From an uncultured Spirochaetaceae bacterium (GTDB lineage: Bacteria > Spirochaetota > Spirochaetia > Sphaerochaetales > Sphaerochaetaceae): a stretch of 15,414 bases of DNA. Shown one piece after another: positions 1 through 7,159 of the stretch. The position numbers and the translations under genes were made by a program. The notes below the pieces were generated by a model. It was not told the DNA's origin, did not search any database, and saw nothing but the letters and a program-made list of their open reading frames with translations. Position 1 is the first letter of the stretch. Every line of letters begins with the position of its first letter. The stretch lies in assembly GCA_946410375.1 (NCBI GenBank), contig CAMKAB010000004.1, forward strand, positions 1 through 15,414. Direction: 5' to 3'.

Positions 1-144
1 AATCCAAATGGAAATCCTGTGGTAACAATACATGATGGACAAAATGATTTTGTAGTTAATACTAATAAATTAATTAAAGCAATGCCATTTAGCTCGGGGG
101 GTGTTGTTATAAAAGAAAGAAGCTTATACGAATCAGTCTTATGA
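1..144 (+). CDS. C-terminal end of an unrecognised protein (5' end outside window)
   Basis: A reading frame is open from the first base and ends at TGA 142-144, giving the last 47 residues (NPNGNPVVTIHDG... to ...YESVL). The composition looks like a real soluble protein end, but I recognise no family. It is AT-rich compared with the genes to its right. Its stop overlaps the ATG of the next frame by 4 bases (ATGA), an arrangement typical of translational coupling. However, the downstream frame shows homology that extends upstream of that ATG, so the overlap may instead be the scar of a rearrangement. A 47-codon open frame can also arise by chance. Confidence 0.4.
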   Translation, partial: NPNGNPVVTIHDGQNDFVVNTNKLIKAMPFSSGGVVIKERSLYESVL

Positions 145-329
145 CAATAGCTTTGGACCGATACATCGCCGACATGATAATTTTGCATGAAGTTTGCCAC
201 TTGATTTATGCAAATCACGCTGATGAATTTTGGAATCTAATGTCTGCCTTAATGCCTGATATTGAAGAAAGAAAGAAGATTTTAAAAAAAGTTACTCAAA
301 ATATAGATTTCAGGAATTTTTACAGCTAA
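141..329 (+). pseudogene. C-terminal remnant of a YgjP/SprT-like zinc metallopeptidase
   Basis: The 62-residue product carries the zinc-protease motif HEVCH (residues 16-20) followed by the YgjP/DUF45 tail pattern NHADEFW...MPD...RKKILKK. In that family the two His, the Glu and a downstream NHsxxFW His are conserved. Whole members are usually above 200 residues, so the N-terminal part is missing. The same frame continues upstream of the ATG as KKLIRISL (117-140), which lines up with the family's IRLN segment at the normal distance from HExxH. The translated sequence SKWKSCGNN at 3-29 resembles the family's RWGSC motif, but stop codons separate it from the rest. I infer a broken gene rather than a functional 62-residue enzyme. 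A short expressed protein coupled to the upstream frame remains possible. Confidence 0.6.
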
Positions 330-350
330 TGATTACAGTTAATAATAAAA

Positions 351-439
351 AAAAGGAAGTGTTTTAAGGCCTGCGTTTGAAAGCTCGACTATGCGCGAAG
401 AAACGCAGAACAAGGGAAAAACATCTTTAAACACCTTTT
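351..439 (+). ncRNA. Nested inverted repeat, candidate structured RNA
   Basis: Three nested stems can form. AAAAG 351-355 pairs with CTTTT 435-439; GTGTTTTAA 359-367 pairs with TTTAAACAC 426-434 with one mismatch; CTGCGTTT 371-378 pairs perfectly with AAACGCAG 401-408. The strand is not determined by the symmetry. No reading frame covers it. It could be an untranslated RNA, a 3'-end processing structure or a recombination site folded as single-stranded DNA. I looked for integron attC core sites (RYYYAAC / GTTRRRY) at its ends and did not find them. Confidence 0.35.
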
Positions 440-470
440 AAATACCATTAAAACACAATTTATTCGATTT

Positions 471-497
471 AAAAGCGAAACTTATCGTCGCTTTTTT
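471..497 (+). terminator. Factor-independent terminator
   Basis: A perfect 8-bp stem, AAAAGCGA 471-478 with TCGCTTTT 488-495, has a 9-nt loop and ends in a run of six T (492-497). The A-run on the left arm could also serve the opposite strand. It closes the AT-rich segment at the left edge and insulates it from the glycosidase promoter. Confidence 0.65.
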
Positions 498-556
498 CAT
501 GATTATTGTTTTTACATAAAAAGTAACGTAAATTTTTAATTAAAAAATGAAAAAAT

Positions 557-607
557 GTTACACAAAACATAAATTTTGTGTTACTATTACGATACCCGTA
601 TTATCGT
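557..607 (+). promoter_or_regulatory. Promoter with two operator-like palindromes ahead of the glycosidase
   Basis: A -35 TTGTGT (576-581) and a -10 TATTAT (599-604) are separated by exactly 17 bases. The -35 lies in the right arm of the inverted repeat ACACAAAA 560-567 / TTTTGTGT 574-581, which extends to GT/AC at 557-558 and 583-584. The -10 lies in a second repeat, ACGATA 589-594 / TATCGT 602-607. Dyads covering both promoter elements suggest control by a dimeric regulator, possibly one sensing a sugar. That is inference from position. Confidence 0.5.
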
Positions 608-628
608 TAAGTATATAGGGTTTTTTGT

Positions 629-633
629 GGAGA
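629..633 (+). promoter_or_regulatory. Ribosome binding site that sets the TTG start of the glycosidase
   Basis: GGAGA lies six bases before TTG 640. This favours that codon over the earlier in-frame TTG at 625, which has only a T-run before it. Confidence 0.6.
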
Positions 634-639
634 ATAAAA

Positions 640-2067
640 TTGAAATCAGAGGCCATACCTTCAATTAACTTTTACGACCAGGACTTTGTGGATTTATACG
701 ACAGATCTTGGGTGTGGATAGACGAAGCTTGGAAGAGTGGAACGGAAGCGAACGGTTTTACGGGTAATTATTTATCCTACGACAACCAGAAAACTATAAG
801 TCTCTTCAACTCTTCTCTTTCATCGCTCTTTTTATGCTACAGTAATCAGGAGTATTCCCCGTTTGATATGATGGATTATTTTTATAGTCGTCAGGAAGCG
901 GACGGAGCGATCCGGTCTGATTACGACATAGAAACAGGTAAACCGGTGTTTACGAAAGACAACACGAAAGGCGTCGTTATCCCTTTTTTCGCGTATGTGG
1001 AGTTTGTTTTTTATCACAAAATAGGAAACAAGAAGAGACTGCGGGACATAGTTCCTTTTTTAGAGAATTATTTTAACTGGTTAAAAGCGAATTTTCAGAA
1101 GGAAAACGGGCTTTTTTCCGTTCCGATAAGCGCATGCAAGAGCGGAAACATTCCGAGAAAAGGTGTTGTGTATCCTGTTGATTTCAATGCTGCGGTGGCG
1201 GTGAATGCGCTTTATTTTTCTTACATCGGTGATATTTTGAATGACAAGGAATTGTCATTTCGTTATAAAAGATTATATTTCTCCCTGAAAACCCGAATTA
1301 ACTCCTTGATGTGGGATAATGAAAAGAAGTTCTACTACGATTTAGATGCAAAAGAGCAGATGATTCCATTAAAACTGGTGAGTGCGTTTTGGACGCTCTT
1401 TGCAGAAATTCCAAACGAGGAGAGAGCCGCTAAAATGGTGGATATGCTGAAAGATCCGGCGATTTTCGGCTCTGAGAATCCGTTCCCCAGCGTGAGCATG
1501 GATAGCAAATGCTACAAGGAAAAGATTGAAGGAAGCGTGGGTGCGGTAATTCCGGTAAATAACTACATTGTTATTAAGGGCCTTGAAAAATACGAAGAGT
1601 TCGTTTTTGCGAGGGAATGCGCAATCAGGCATATTTACTTCATTCTTGACACATTGCAGCCGGAAGAGGGTGTGAGCGGAGACGTGTGGGAAGCGTACTT
1701 GCCCAATAAGGAAGGTGTTCCCCAGTCTGTGAAGCAAATGGAAGGATTTCCGGCACGGAGATTTTTGCCGCAGGTTTGTCTTATGTCCGTAACGCTGATG
1801 ATAGAGAATATTATCGGACTTAATGTTTCGTTACCGAGAAAAACAGTGGATTGGACTGTTCCCGAGCTCGAAAGCATGGGAATACAGAATTTGTCTCTTA
1901 AAAGGAACCTGATTACCATTCAGAGCAATAAAAACACAAGAGGTTGGGAAATCAGGCTGGAAAGCGAGAAACTTTATTATTTTACCATAGTTGTTTTAAA
2001 CGAGAACAAGAGAAAAACACTTCCGATTCCGAGCGGAAAGTGTTCAATGCTTATGGATAAGCTGTAA
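640..2067 (+). CDS. GH63/MGH1-like glycoside hydrolase (trehalase/mannosylglycerate-hydrolase-type)
   Basis: The protein of about 475 residues has the (alpha/alpha)6-barrel layout of the MGH1-like GH63/GH37 clan. Supporting patterns are YPVDFNAAVAVNAL with a candidate general acid Asp near residue 181, the INSLMWD...FYYDLD repeat-helix signature, SAFWTLFA, and DVWEAYLP with a candidate general base Glu near residue 351. The last ~60 residues look like a small beta domain. No signal peptide or membrane segment is seen, so it should act on a cytoplasmic oligosaccharide or glucoside. The exact substrate cannot be read from sequence. I start it at TTG 640 because GGAGA is well placed; TTG 625 would add five residues. 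It stands alone, with its own promoter and no transporter or regulator beside it. Family assignment is fairly sure, specificity is not. Confidence 0.75.
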   Translation: MKSEAIPSINFYDQDFVDLYDRSWVWIDEAWKSGTEANGFTGNYLSYDNQKTISLFNSSLSSLFLCYSNQEYSPFDMMDYFYSRQEADGAIRSDYDIETGKPVFTKDNTKGVVIPFFAYVEFVFYHKIGNKKRLRDIVPFLENYFNWLKANFQKENGLFSVPISACKSGNIPRKGVVYPVDFNAAVAVNALYFSYIGDILNDKELSFRYKRLYFSLKTRINSLMWDNEKKFYYDLDAKEQMIPLKLVSAFWTLFAEIPNEERAAKMVDMLKDPAIFGSENPFPSVSMDSKCYKEKIEGSVGAVIPVNNYIVIKGLEKYEEFVFARECAIRHIYFILDTLQPEEGVSGDVWEAYLPNKEGVPQSVKQMEGFPARRFLPQVCLMSVTLMIENIIGLNVSLPRKTVDWTVPELESMGIQNLSLKRNLITIQSNKNTRGWEIRLESEKLYYFTIVVLNENKRKTLPIPSGKCSMLMDKL

Positions 2068-2188
2068 AGCTGCCTTATAGGGCGTACCTGTTTATGTTTT
2101 TTTTATACGAATCGGCATGTTTTATGAAGAATCGTGAACAATTAAAAAAATATTTGTAAACGGGATATTTTTTTATTAAGTTTAAGGT

Positions 2189-2701
2189 ATGATTTTTTTC
2201 TTTCCTTTTGGCGGCGGACCACTTCTATTTTTCCTCCTTTTCTTGCTTATCAGGTTAGTCGTCGGTTCTTTGTTCGGACGCAGGTATCGCAGATCTGCGG
2301 AGGATGAAGCGGAAGAGCAGAGAAAAAGGGAAGAATCCGAGAGGTATTTCAGGGATTTTTTTAATCAGTTTTTCGGCGGAGGAAGTTCAGGAAACGCCGG
2401 ATACGGAAGATACCGAAATTATCAGGGCTACGGCGGGTATAATTCCGGTTATGCGGGCGGTAGCAGTTCTTCATATTCGGATTTTTCCTCCGCATCTCTC
2501 AGGAATGCATATAAGACGCTTGGAATTTCGGAGACAGCTACTGATGATGAAGTTAAAAAAGCGTATAGAAAACTGAGTCTTGAAAACCATCCGGATATGG
2601 TTTCGGGAAAGGGAAATGAATACACCGAGTATGCCACAAAGCGTTTTACGGAAATTCAGAATGCGTACGAACTGATAAAAAAAGAACGGGGTATTAAATA
2701 G
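2189..2701 (+). CDS. Membrane-anchored J-domain protein (C-terminal DnaJ domain)
   Basis: The 170-residue protein opens with a very hydrophobic stretch (residues 2-29, MIFFFPFGGG... to ...VVGSLFG) that should be one membrane anchor. A charged Arg/Glu helix follows (31-58), then a Gly/Tyr/Ser-rich linker (62-100), and a complete J domain at about 103-167. The J domain keeps the HPD loop (134-136), needed to stimulate the ATPase of DnaK/Hsp70, and helices DDEVKKAYRKLS and FTEIQNAYELIKK. J domain at the C-terminus and no zinc or substrate-binding domains make it a type III (class C) J protein, recruiting DnaK to the membrane. The ATG sits one base after an AAGG, so the ribosome site is poor; no better start is visible. 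Its client is unknown. Confidence 0.85.
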   Translation: MIFFFPFGGGPLLFFLLFLLIRLVVGSLFGRRYRRSAEDEAEEQRKREESERYFRDFFNQFFGGGSSGNAGYGRYRNYQGYGGYNSGYAGGSSSSYSDFSSASLRNAYKTLGISETATDDEVKKAYRKLSLENHPDMVSGKGNEYTEYATKRFTEIQNAYELIKKERGIK

Positions 2702-2843
2702 GTAAACGTAAACCCGTCCGGAACTTGTTTGATAGCCGGCCGGTTCAGCCTCCCCTGCGCTATACTATAAGATGTTGCTGGAAGCTGTTGCAGGTTGTTG
2801 TGCTGTTTTCGCGACGCGGTATTTCCTGTAGATTCTGTCGTAT

Positions 2844-3971
2844 TTACATATCTGTCGGCGAAGAGAAAATAAAGCCGCTTACTATGTTCTCCTGTTTAAC
2901 TTTTCCCGCTTTTTCAATATAAGAGATAATGGCATCACGGTTGTATGCGAAAATTTCATTTACTTTGGCGCTCTCGGTTGGAGCTTTTTGACTTGATACT
3001 TCTATCGTCGTGTCTATGCAGTTCGTGTTTATGTATGACCAATCCTGTAATGTGCCGTGGGCTTCGTACATCCAAAAACCCATAATCACACCGTTTTCGG
3101 AAAAAGTCCTGTTAATCGCATAAGAGGAAAACATTTCGCCGGTTTCCGTGTTTTTTGCGTCCGCATAGGTTCTTGCAAGTTCGTAAGCAAGGTTTCCATG
3201 TTTCGGAATGCATCTGGCTGTAAAATCAAAAAGCGTGTTTACGATAACATCTCCGGCATGAAGAGATAAAGATATATCAAAACAATCAGCGTAGTAGTCC
3301 CGTATAGCACGGGATTCCGCCTGGGTGAAAAGATCCGTGGAAGAAACGAAATAAAGGTTTTCGGAATCGCGGGCGGCATTTGGGGTACGATGAACGTGGT
3401 AGTCTGTGAAGTCTCTGTTTAAATCAGCGTCGGAAGCATTCGCTCTGGTGTTTTTGTCGTAACCATCCGCGTTAAGAATGGGAATAAAGAGTATCGTATT
3501 TTCAACGAGCAGTTTTTTTATTCTTTCGGATGAAGCGTAATTTTTTGTAATATAATCAATTAAGCGTAGTGAAACTTCAGACGATATCTTTTCGTCTCCG
3601 TGAATGCAGGAAATAATGCGTACGCTCGGTTTTACTCCGAAGGATTCGCTCGTGGGAGAAGTTCCGAGAATGATGCCGTTTATATTCTTTTCTTCTTCCG
3701 TGGTTCCGATTGTTACGCAGAATGCGATTTCCGGAAAATCCTGTTCCATTCTTTTCAGGTAACTGTTGCATTCGGTTGTGGTTCTGTAAGTTACTGTGTT
3801 TAAGCCGCGTTCTTCTACGCCATAAGACGGATTGCTGTTGCAGCTGAAAAGAAGAAGGGAAAAAATACATAAAAACAGGATTATATTTCCGAACTTGGTA
3901 TGATATCTGGAGCCTGTATGAAATCCGAGTTTGTTATGAATATTGTTTTTACGTTTAGTGATTTTTCTCAT
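2844..3971 (-). CDS. M14-family zinc carboxypeptidase, predicted lipoprotein
   Basis: A 375-residue protein with a basic N-terminus, a hydrophobic segment (about 29-43) and a lipobox LLFS-C (Cys44), so it should be lipid-anchored outside the cytoplasmic membrane. The catalytic domain has M14 zinc ligands in HGDE (His124, Glu127) and SLHAG (His238). It also has the substrate-binding region NADGYDKNTRANASDADLNRDF (167-188), the CPM/CPD-like GTLQDWSYINTNC, and catalytic Glu324 in TTIEVSS. Such enzymes remove C-terminal residues from peptides or act on peptidoglycan-type peptides; which applies here is not visible. The ATG begins three bases after the recR stop and has no clear Shine-Dalgarno, so translation is probably coupled to recR. 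It is the last gene of the dnaX operon. The N-terminal tail before the signal is unusually long, about 28 residues. Confidence 0.85.
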   Translation of the reverse strand: MRKITKRKNNIHNKLGFHTGSRYHTKFGNIILFLCIFSLLLFSCNSNPSYGVEERGLNTVTYRTTTECNSYLKRMEQDFPEIAFCVTIGTTEEEKNINGIILGTSPTSESFGVKPSVRIISCIHGDEKISSEVSLRLIDYITKNYASSERIKKLLVENTILFIPILNADGYDKNTRANASDADLNRDFTDYHVHRTPNAARDSENLYFVSSTDLFTQAESRAIRDYYADCFDISLSLHAGDVIVNTLFDFTARCIPKHGNLAYELARTYADAKNTETGEMFSSYAINRTFSENGVIMGFWMYEAHGTLQDWSYINTNCIDTTIEVSSQKAPTESAKVNEIFAYNRDAIISYIEKAGKVKQENIVSGFIFSSPTDM

Positions 3972-3974
3972 GTT

Positions 3975-4565
3975 TTAAAAGGTGATTCTCCCTCTGAGGG
4001 AATGTGAGAGCGTGGTTTTATCTGCGTATTCTATGTCTCCCCCTATCGGTAAACCGGATGCTAAACGGGTTAGGGTGAGACCTTCTTTTCCTTTCAGCAG
4101 GTGTCTGATGTAAAGAGCTGTTGTGTCTCCCTCTTCGGTCGGATTCGTTGCAATGATTATTTCTTTAAAAGAGCCTTCGTTCACTCGTTGTATTAACTCC
4201 TTAAAACGTAAATTTTCAGGTCCGACACCGTTCAGCGGATTTATCGCACCACCTAAAACGTGGAAAAGTCCGTTATATACGCCCGCGTTCTGTATCGTTA
4301 TCACATCGGATGCGCTTTCCACAACGCAAAGCGTTGTTTTATCTCTTTTTATGTCGCTGCATACCGGGCAGGGGTCGTTTTCGGTATAAGAGCCGCAGAT
4401 TGAGCAGGGATGGACTTTTTCCTTGATTGTGCGAATGGTTTCGGAAAGAATTTCATTGTATCCGTTCGGACTCTTTACTAAAAAAAAAGCCAGTCTGGAA
4501 GCTGATTTACTACCGATTCCGGGTAATTTAGAGAGAATTTGTGTTAAGTTTTCCAATGCGTTCAT
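3975..4565 (-). CDS. recR: Recombination mediator protein RecR
   Basis: This 196-residue protein matches RecR in length and every domain. It has a helix-hairpin-helix LSKLPGIGSKSASRLAF (11-27), a four-cysteine zinc module (Cys54, Cys57, Cys66, Cys69), a Toprim domain (about 77-170, TLCVVES...D and NPTEEGDTTA), and the family tail GLPIGGDIEYADKTTLSHSL followed by GRITF. RecR works with RecO and RecF to load RecA at single-stranded gaps. It sits 39 bases after ybaB on the same strand in the classical dnaX-ybaB-recR order. An AAAGG lies about seven bases before the ATG. Confidence 0.97.
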   Translation of the reverse strand: MNALENLTQILSKLPGIGSKSASRLAFFLVKSPNGYNEILSETIRTIKEKVHPCSICGSYTENDPCPVCSDIKRDKTTLCVVESASDVITIQNAGVYNGLFHVLGGAINPLNGVGPENLRFKELIQRVNEGSFKEIIIATNPTEEGDTTALYIRHLLKGKEGLTLTRLASGLPIGGDIEYADKTTLSHSLRGRITF

Positions 4566-4604
4566 AGTGTTGCCTTTAAATACGTAGTTTTGCTAAAGCT
4601 AAAG

Positions 4605-4910
4605 TTAAAAATTTACACCGAAAGAACTTGCAAGGGAATTTGTTTCGTTTGCCACTCGGGCTTTCATATTGCTTAATGCGTTGTTAATTGCAGATGTGAT
4701 TAAAACCGCGAGAGTTTCCGCTCCGCCTTCTTTAACCAAATCGGGGTTGATTTTCAGGCTTTCTACTCTCATTTCTCCGTTTACGACAGCTACAACTTCT
4801 CCACCCATTGCGGAGCCGGTTTCTTTGAGGGTCGGAAGTATTTTCTTTAATTCCTCTCCTTTTTCCTTTATGTTTTCAAAATTTTTCATGAGTTCAAACG
4901 GGTTTATCAT
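4605..4910 (-). CDS. ybaB: YbaB/EbfC nucleoid-associated DNA-binding protein
   Basis: A 101-residue protein with the YbaB fold: N-terminal helix INPFELMKNFENIKEKGEELKK, central strands GEVVAVVNGEMRVESLKINPDLV and a C-terminal helix LITSAINNALSNMKARV. Members dimerise, bind DNA and influence nucleoid structure; EbfC of Borrelia is a spirochaete example. Its ATG overlaps the dnaX stop by four bases (ATGA on the minus strand), and a purine-rich AGGAAGAG lies in the dnaX end. Translation is probably coupled to dnaX. Confidence 0.94.
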   Translation of the reverse strand: MINPFELMKNFENIKEKGEELKKILPTLKETGSAMGGEVVAVVNGEMRVESLKINPDLVKEGGAETLAVLITSAINNALSNMKARVANETNSLASSFGVNF

Positions 4911-7153
4911 TTTTCTTCTCTTCCTTTAAACATGTGTAAAATTTCATTAAAAATGTTTTTATCCTTCGCGTCTAAATCGGATACGTTGTTGTATGCGGAC
5001 TTAGCGAGCCTTTCTTCTTCTTTTTGAAGAATTTCGTCTTTCTTTTTTTGTTCCAGCATTCTCTTATCCGCTAATTCTTTGGAAAAAGAGATTGTAACAT
5101 TTGCATTTTGTCCGACAACTTTTCGGATGTTTTCCTTTATCTTGCTTATGTCTTTTACCGCAGCCTGATAGAAGAATTTAGATTCATATTGAAGCTCTAT
5201 TCCCTGAGGCGTTTCCAATACGTTTCCGACTCCGGGAGGCAGGGCTTTTTGCAAGTCTTCCTTTGAATACAAAACAGAAGGCGAATTTACCTCTCTGAAT
5301 GATTGTTCTGAAATTGCACCGGAAACTTCGCCGGAAAATTCGCTTGCGTTACCGGAAACTCCGCTTGCGCTAAAGGCAGGTCCGGAGTTTTCGGACCTGG
5401 TTTTTGAGAACTTTCCCATTGAGTTTTCGGCAGAAAAGGCCGAAGCGGGAGAAATTCTCTCTGCAAAAGAGCCGGCGGAAGATTGAAAGCCGCTTTGCGA
5501 CGAAGCCCTTTGCGGTTCGGAAATCCGGGCAGGTAAATCTCCTGCGGAATTGTCGTGAGCGGGATTCTTCTGCATTATCCTGTACTTGGCAAGGAGGGTG
5601 ACATTGTTTATGTCGTCTCCTGCAGTTTGCGCTAAAGTGCGAGGCGTTGAGCTTTCGGTGGTGTCTTTCGAACCGGGATGAAATGAGGACTGAAAACCGG
5701 GAGCTCCGTTTTCCTGAGAGGCGATTTCATTTTGAGCATTTGCGGGCGTATTATTCGCTTGTGTGCGAGATGAAGCATATTCCGCTAAAGGCTCTTTTTG
5801 CAAGGAAGCCGCCTGCACGTTTTCGTATGTTGAAATTTGGCGGGTCTCGTTTATGGTTTTCGGACCTCCCGAAACGGCGCCTCTCTGCACCGTACCCGCA
5901 GCGGACATGTTTCCGTTGGCACTTCCGCTCTTCGGTAAATAATCGAACGCGCTTGCCGGTTTCACCGAGGGAATATCCTCCAGCGTTTTGTTAAGAGGCG
6001 TGATTTTTCCCGTAATCAGATCGTTTTTGAGACGGGCGATTTGTTCAATTACCACGGCGTTGTCCGCCTGATATTTCAGTGTTCCGAGTTTTGAGATCGC
6101 ACATTCCAGTTCAAAGCGCGGATTCAGAGAATATCTTATGTCCCGGTAAAGAGATAAGAACATTTCAAGCGCCTTTGTAATTTGCATAACGGAGTAGGCG
6201 GAGACGATTTTTTCAGGGTATGAAGATGCTTCGTCTCCTAAAATTTCAGGACTTGTTATACCTTTTTTTATCAGAAGAATCGTTCTGAAATATTCCGCAA
6301 AATCCTTGATTGTCGTGTCAATGCTCACCCCGCTTAATAAAAGAGAATCAAGTTTTTCCAGCGCAAAGCCGAGACGATCCGAGATGATGTCTTCCATAAT
6401 GAGGTTTATGCGCTCAATGCCCACAATTCCGAGCTTATCTCTGATTTTCGCCATAGTGATGTGGTTGCCGGAAAAAGATGCAACCTGATCAAAGAGAGTG
6501 TAGGCATCTCTCATCGAGCCGGTGGATTCTTTTGCAATCCAGAAGAGCGCATCATCCTCCGCTCTGATACCCGTTTCATCAGCGGCGTTTTTCAGTTGAG
6601 ACATGATGGTATTGTAATTTAAAAGTCTGAAATTGAACTGCTGACAGCGACTTCTTATCGTGGCGGGTACTTTTTGCAGTTCCGTGGTGGCGAAAATGAA
6701 AATAATGTACTCGGGCGGTTCTTCTATTGTCTTTAAAAGCGCATTGAAAGCGCTCTGAGACAGCATGTGGACTTCATCTATTATATAGATTTTATACCTT
6801 GAGGAAGTCGGAGGGAAAAGGATTTCCTCTTTTATCACTCGAATATCCGAAACGCTTGTATTGCTTGCGCCGTCTATTTCAATTACATCAATGTTGTTTC
6901 CCTTTGAAATGCTTAAACAGTTCTCGCAATGACCGCACGGCGCGGGGGTAGGACCGCTCTGACAGTTTAAAGCCTTAGCCAGAAGGCGTGCCGAAGAGGT
7001 TTTTCCAACTCCGCGAGGTCCTGAAAAAAGGTATGCGTGGGCGATATGACCGGACCCGAGCGCGTTTTTCAATGTAGAGACGACAAATTCCTGCCCCACC
7101 AAAGTATCAAAAGACGCAGGACGTTTACGTGTTGCTGTAACTTCAAAAGACAT
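4907..7153 (-). CDS. dnaX: DNA polymerase III subunits gamma/tau
   Basis: From ATG 7153 the protein has 748 residues. The AAA+ clamp-loader core carries Walker A GPRGVGKT (45-52), the zinc module Cys64/Cys73/Cys76/Cys79, Walker B DEVHML (126-131), sensor 1 ATTE and the SRC arginine-finger motif (168-170). Residues from about 385 to 610 form a long Ser/Ala/Asn/Gly-rich linker. A tau-like C-terminal part (about 610-748) follows, rich in Lys/Glu. It builds the beta clamp loader and links polymerase to helicase. An upstream in-frame TTG at 7171 would add six residues, but it has no ribosome site and falls within the proposed promoter. A slippery heptamer A AAA AAG at codons 703-704 could yield a slightly shortened form. 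It is the first gene of the operon and overlaps ybaB. Confidence 0.96.
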   Translation of the reverse strand: MSFEVTATRKRPASFDTLVGQEFVVSTLKNALGSGHIAHAYLFSGPRGVGKTSSARLLAKALNCQSGPTPAPCGHCENCLSISKGNNIDVIEIDGASNTSVSDIRVIKEEILFPPTSSRYKIYIIDEVHMLSQSAFNALLKTIEEPPEYIIFIFATTELQKVPATIRSRCQQFNFRLLNYNTIMSQLKNAADETGIRAEDDALFWIAKESTGSMRDAYTLFDQVASFSGNHITMAKIRDKLGIVGIERINLIMEDIISDRLGFALEKLDSLLLSGVSIDTTIKDFAEYFRTILLIKKGITSPEILGDEASSYPEKIVSAYSVMQITKALEMFLSLYRDIRYSLNPRFELECAISKLGTLKYQADNAVVIEQIARLKNDLITGKITPLNKTLEDIPSVKPASAFDYLPKSGSANGNMSAAGTVQRGAVSGGPKTINETRQISTYENVQAASLQKEPLAEYASSRTQANNTPANAQNEIASQENGAPGFQSSFHPGSKDTTESSTPRTLAQTAGDDINNVTLLAKYRIMQKNPAHDNSAGDLPARISEPQRASSQSGFQSSAGSFAERISPASAFSAENSMGKFSKTRSENSGPAFSASGVSGNASEFSGEVSGAISEQSFREVNSPSVLYSKEDLQKALPPGVGNVLETPQGIELQYESKFFYQAAVKDISKIKENIRKVVGQNANVTISFSKELADKRMLEQKKKDEILQKEEERLAKSAYNNVSDLDAKDKNIFNEILHMFKGREEK
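5001..5048 (-). promoter_or_regulatory. Candidate -1 ribosomal frameshift site in dnaX
   Basis: On the minus strand codons CAA AAA AAG place the heptamer A AAA AAG (5048-5042) in the phase used by E. coli dnaX. Ten bases further a weak hairpin TTCTTC-AAAAA-GAAGAA (5031-5015) can form. The -1 frame reads ERRNSSKRRRKAR and stops at TAA (5003-5001). The shifted product would have about 717 residues, with the last 44 replaced by 13 mostly basic ones. Lys-rich coding can give this motif by chance, and the hairpin has few G-C pairs. Confidence 0.35.
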
Positions 7154-7159
7154 AGGAGA

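Noticed and set aside
351..439. Integron attC site
   Set aside because: The dyad has roughly the right size, but the RYYYAAC and GTTRRRY core sites are not at its ends and no integrase is present.
625..639. TTG 625 as start of the glycosidase
   Set aside because: Only a T-run precedes it, while GGAGA is ideally spaced for TTG 640.
2702..2843. Shared terminator or short gene between the convergent J-protein and peptidase genes
   Set aside because: Only an 8-bp CCGGCCGG palindrome without a T-run is seen, and the open frame there has no ribosome site or recognisable sequence.
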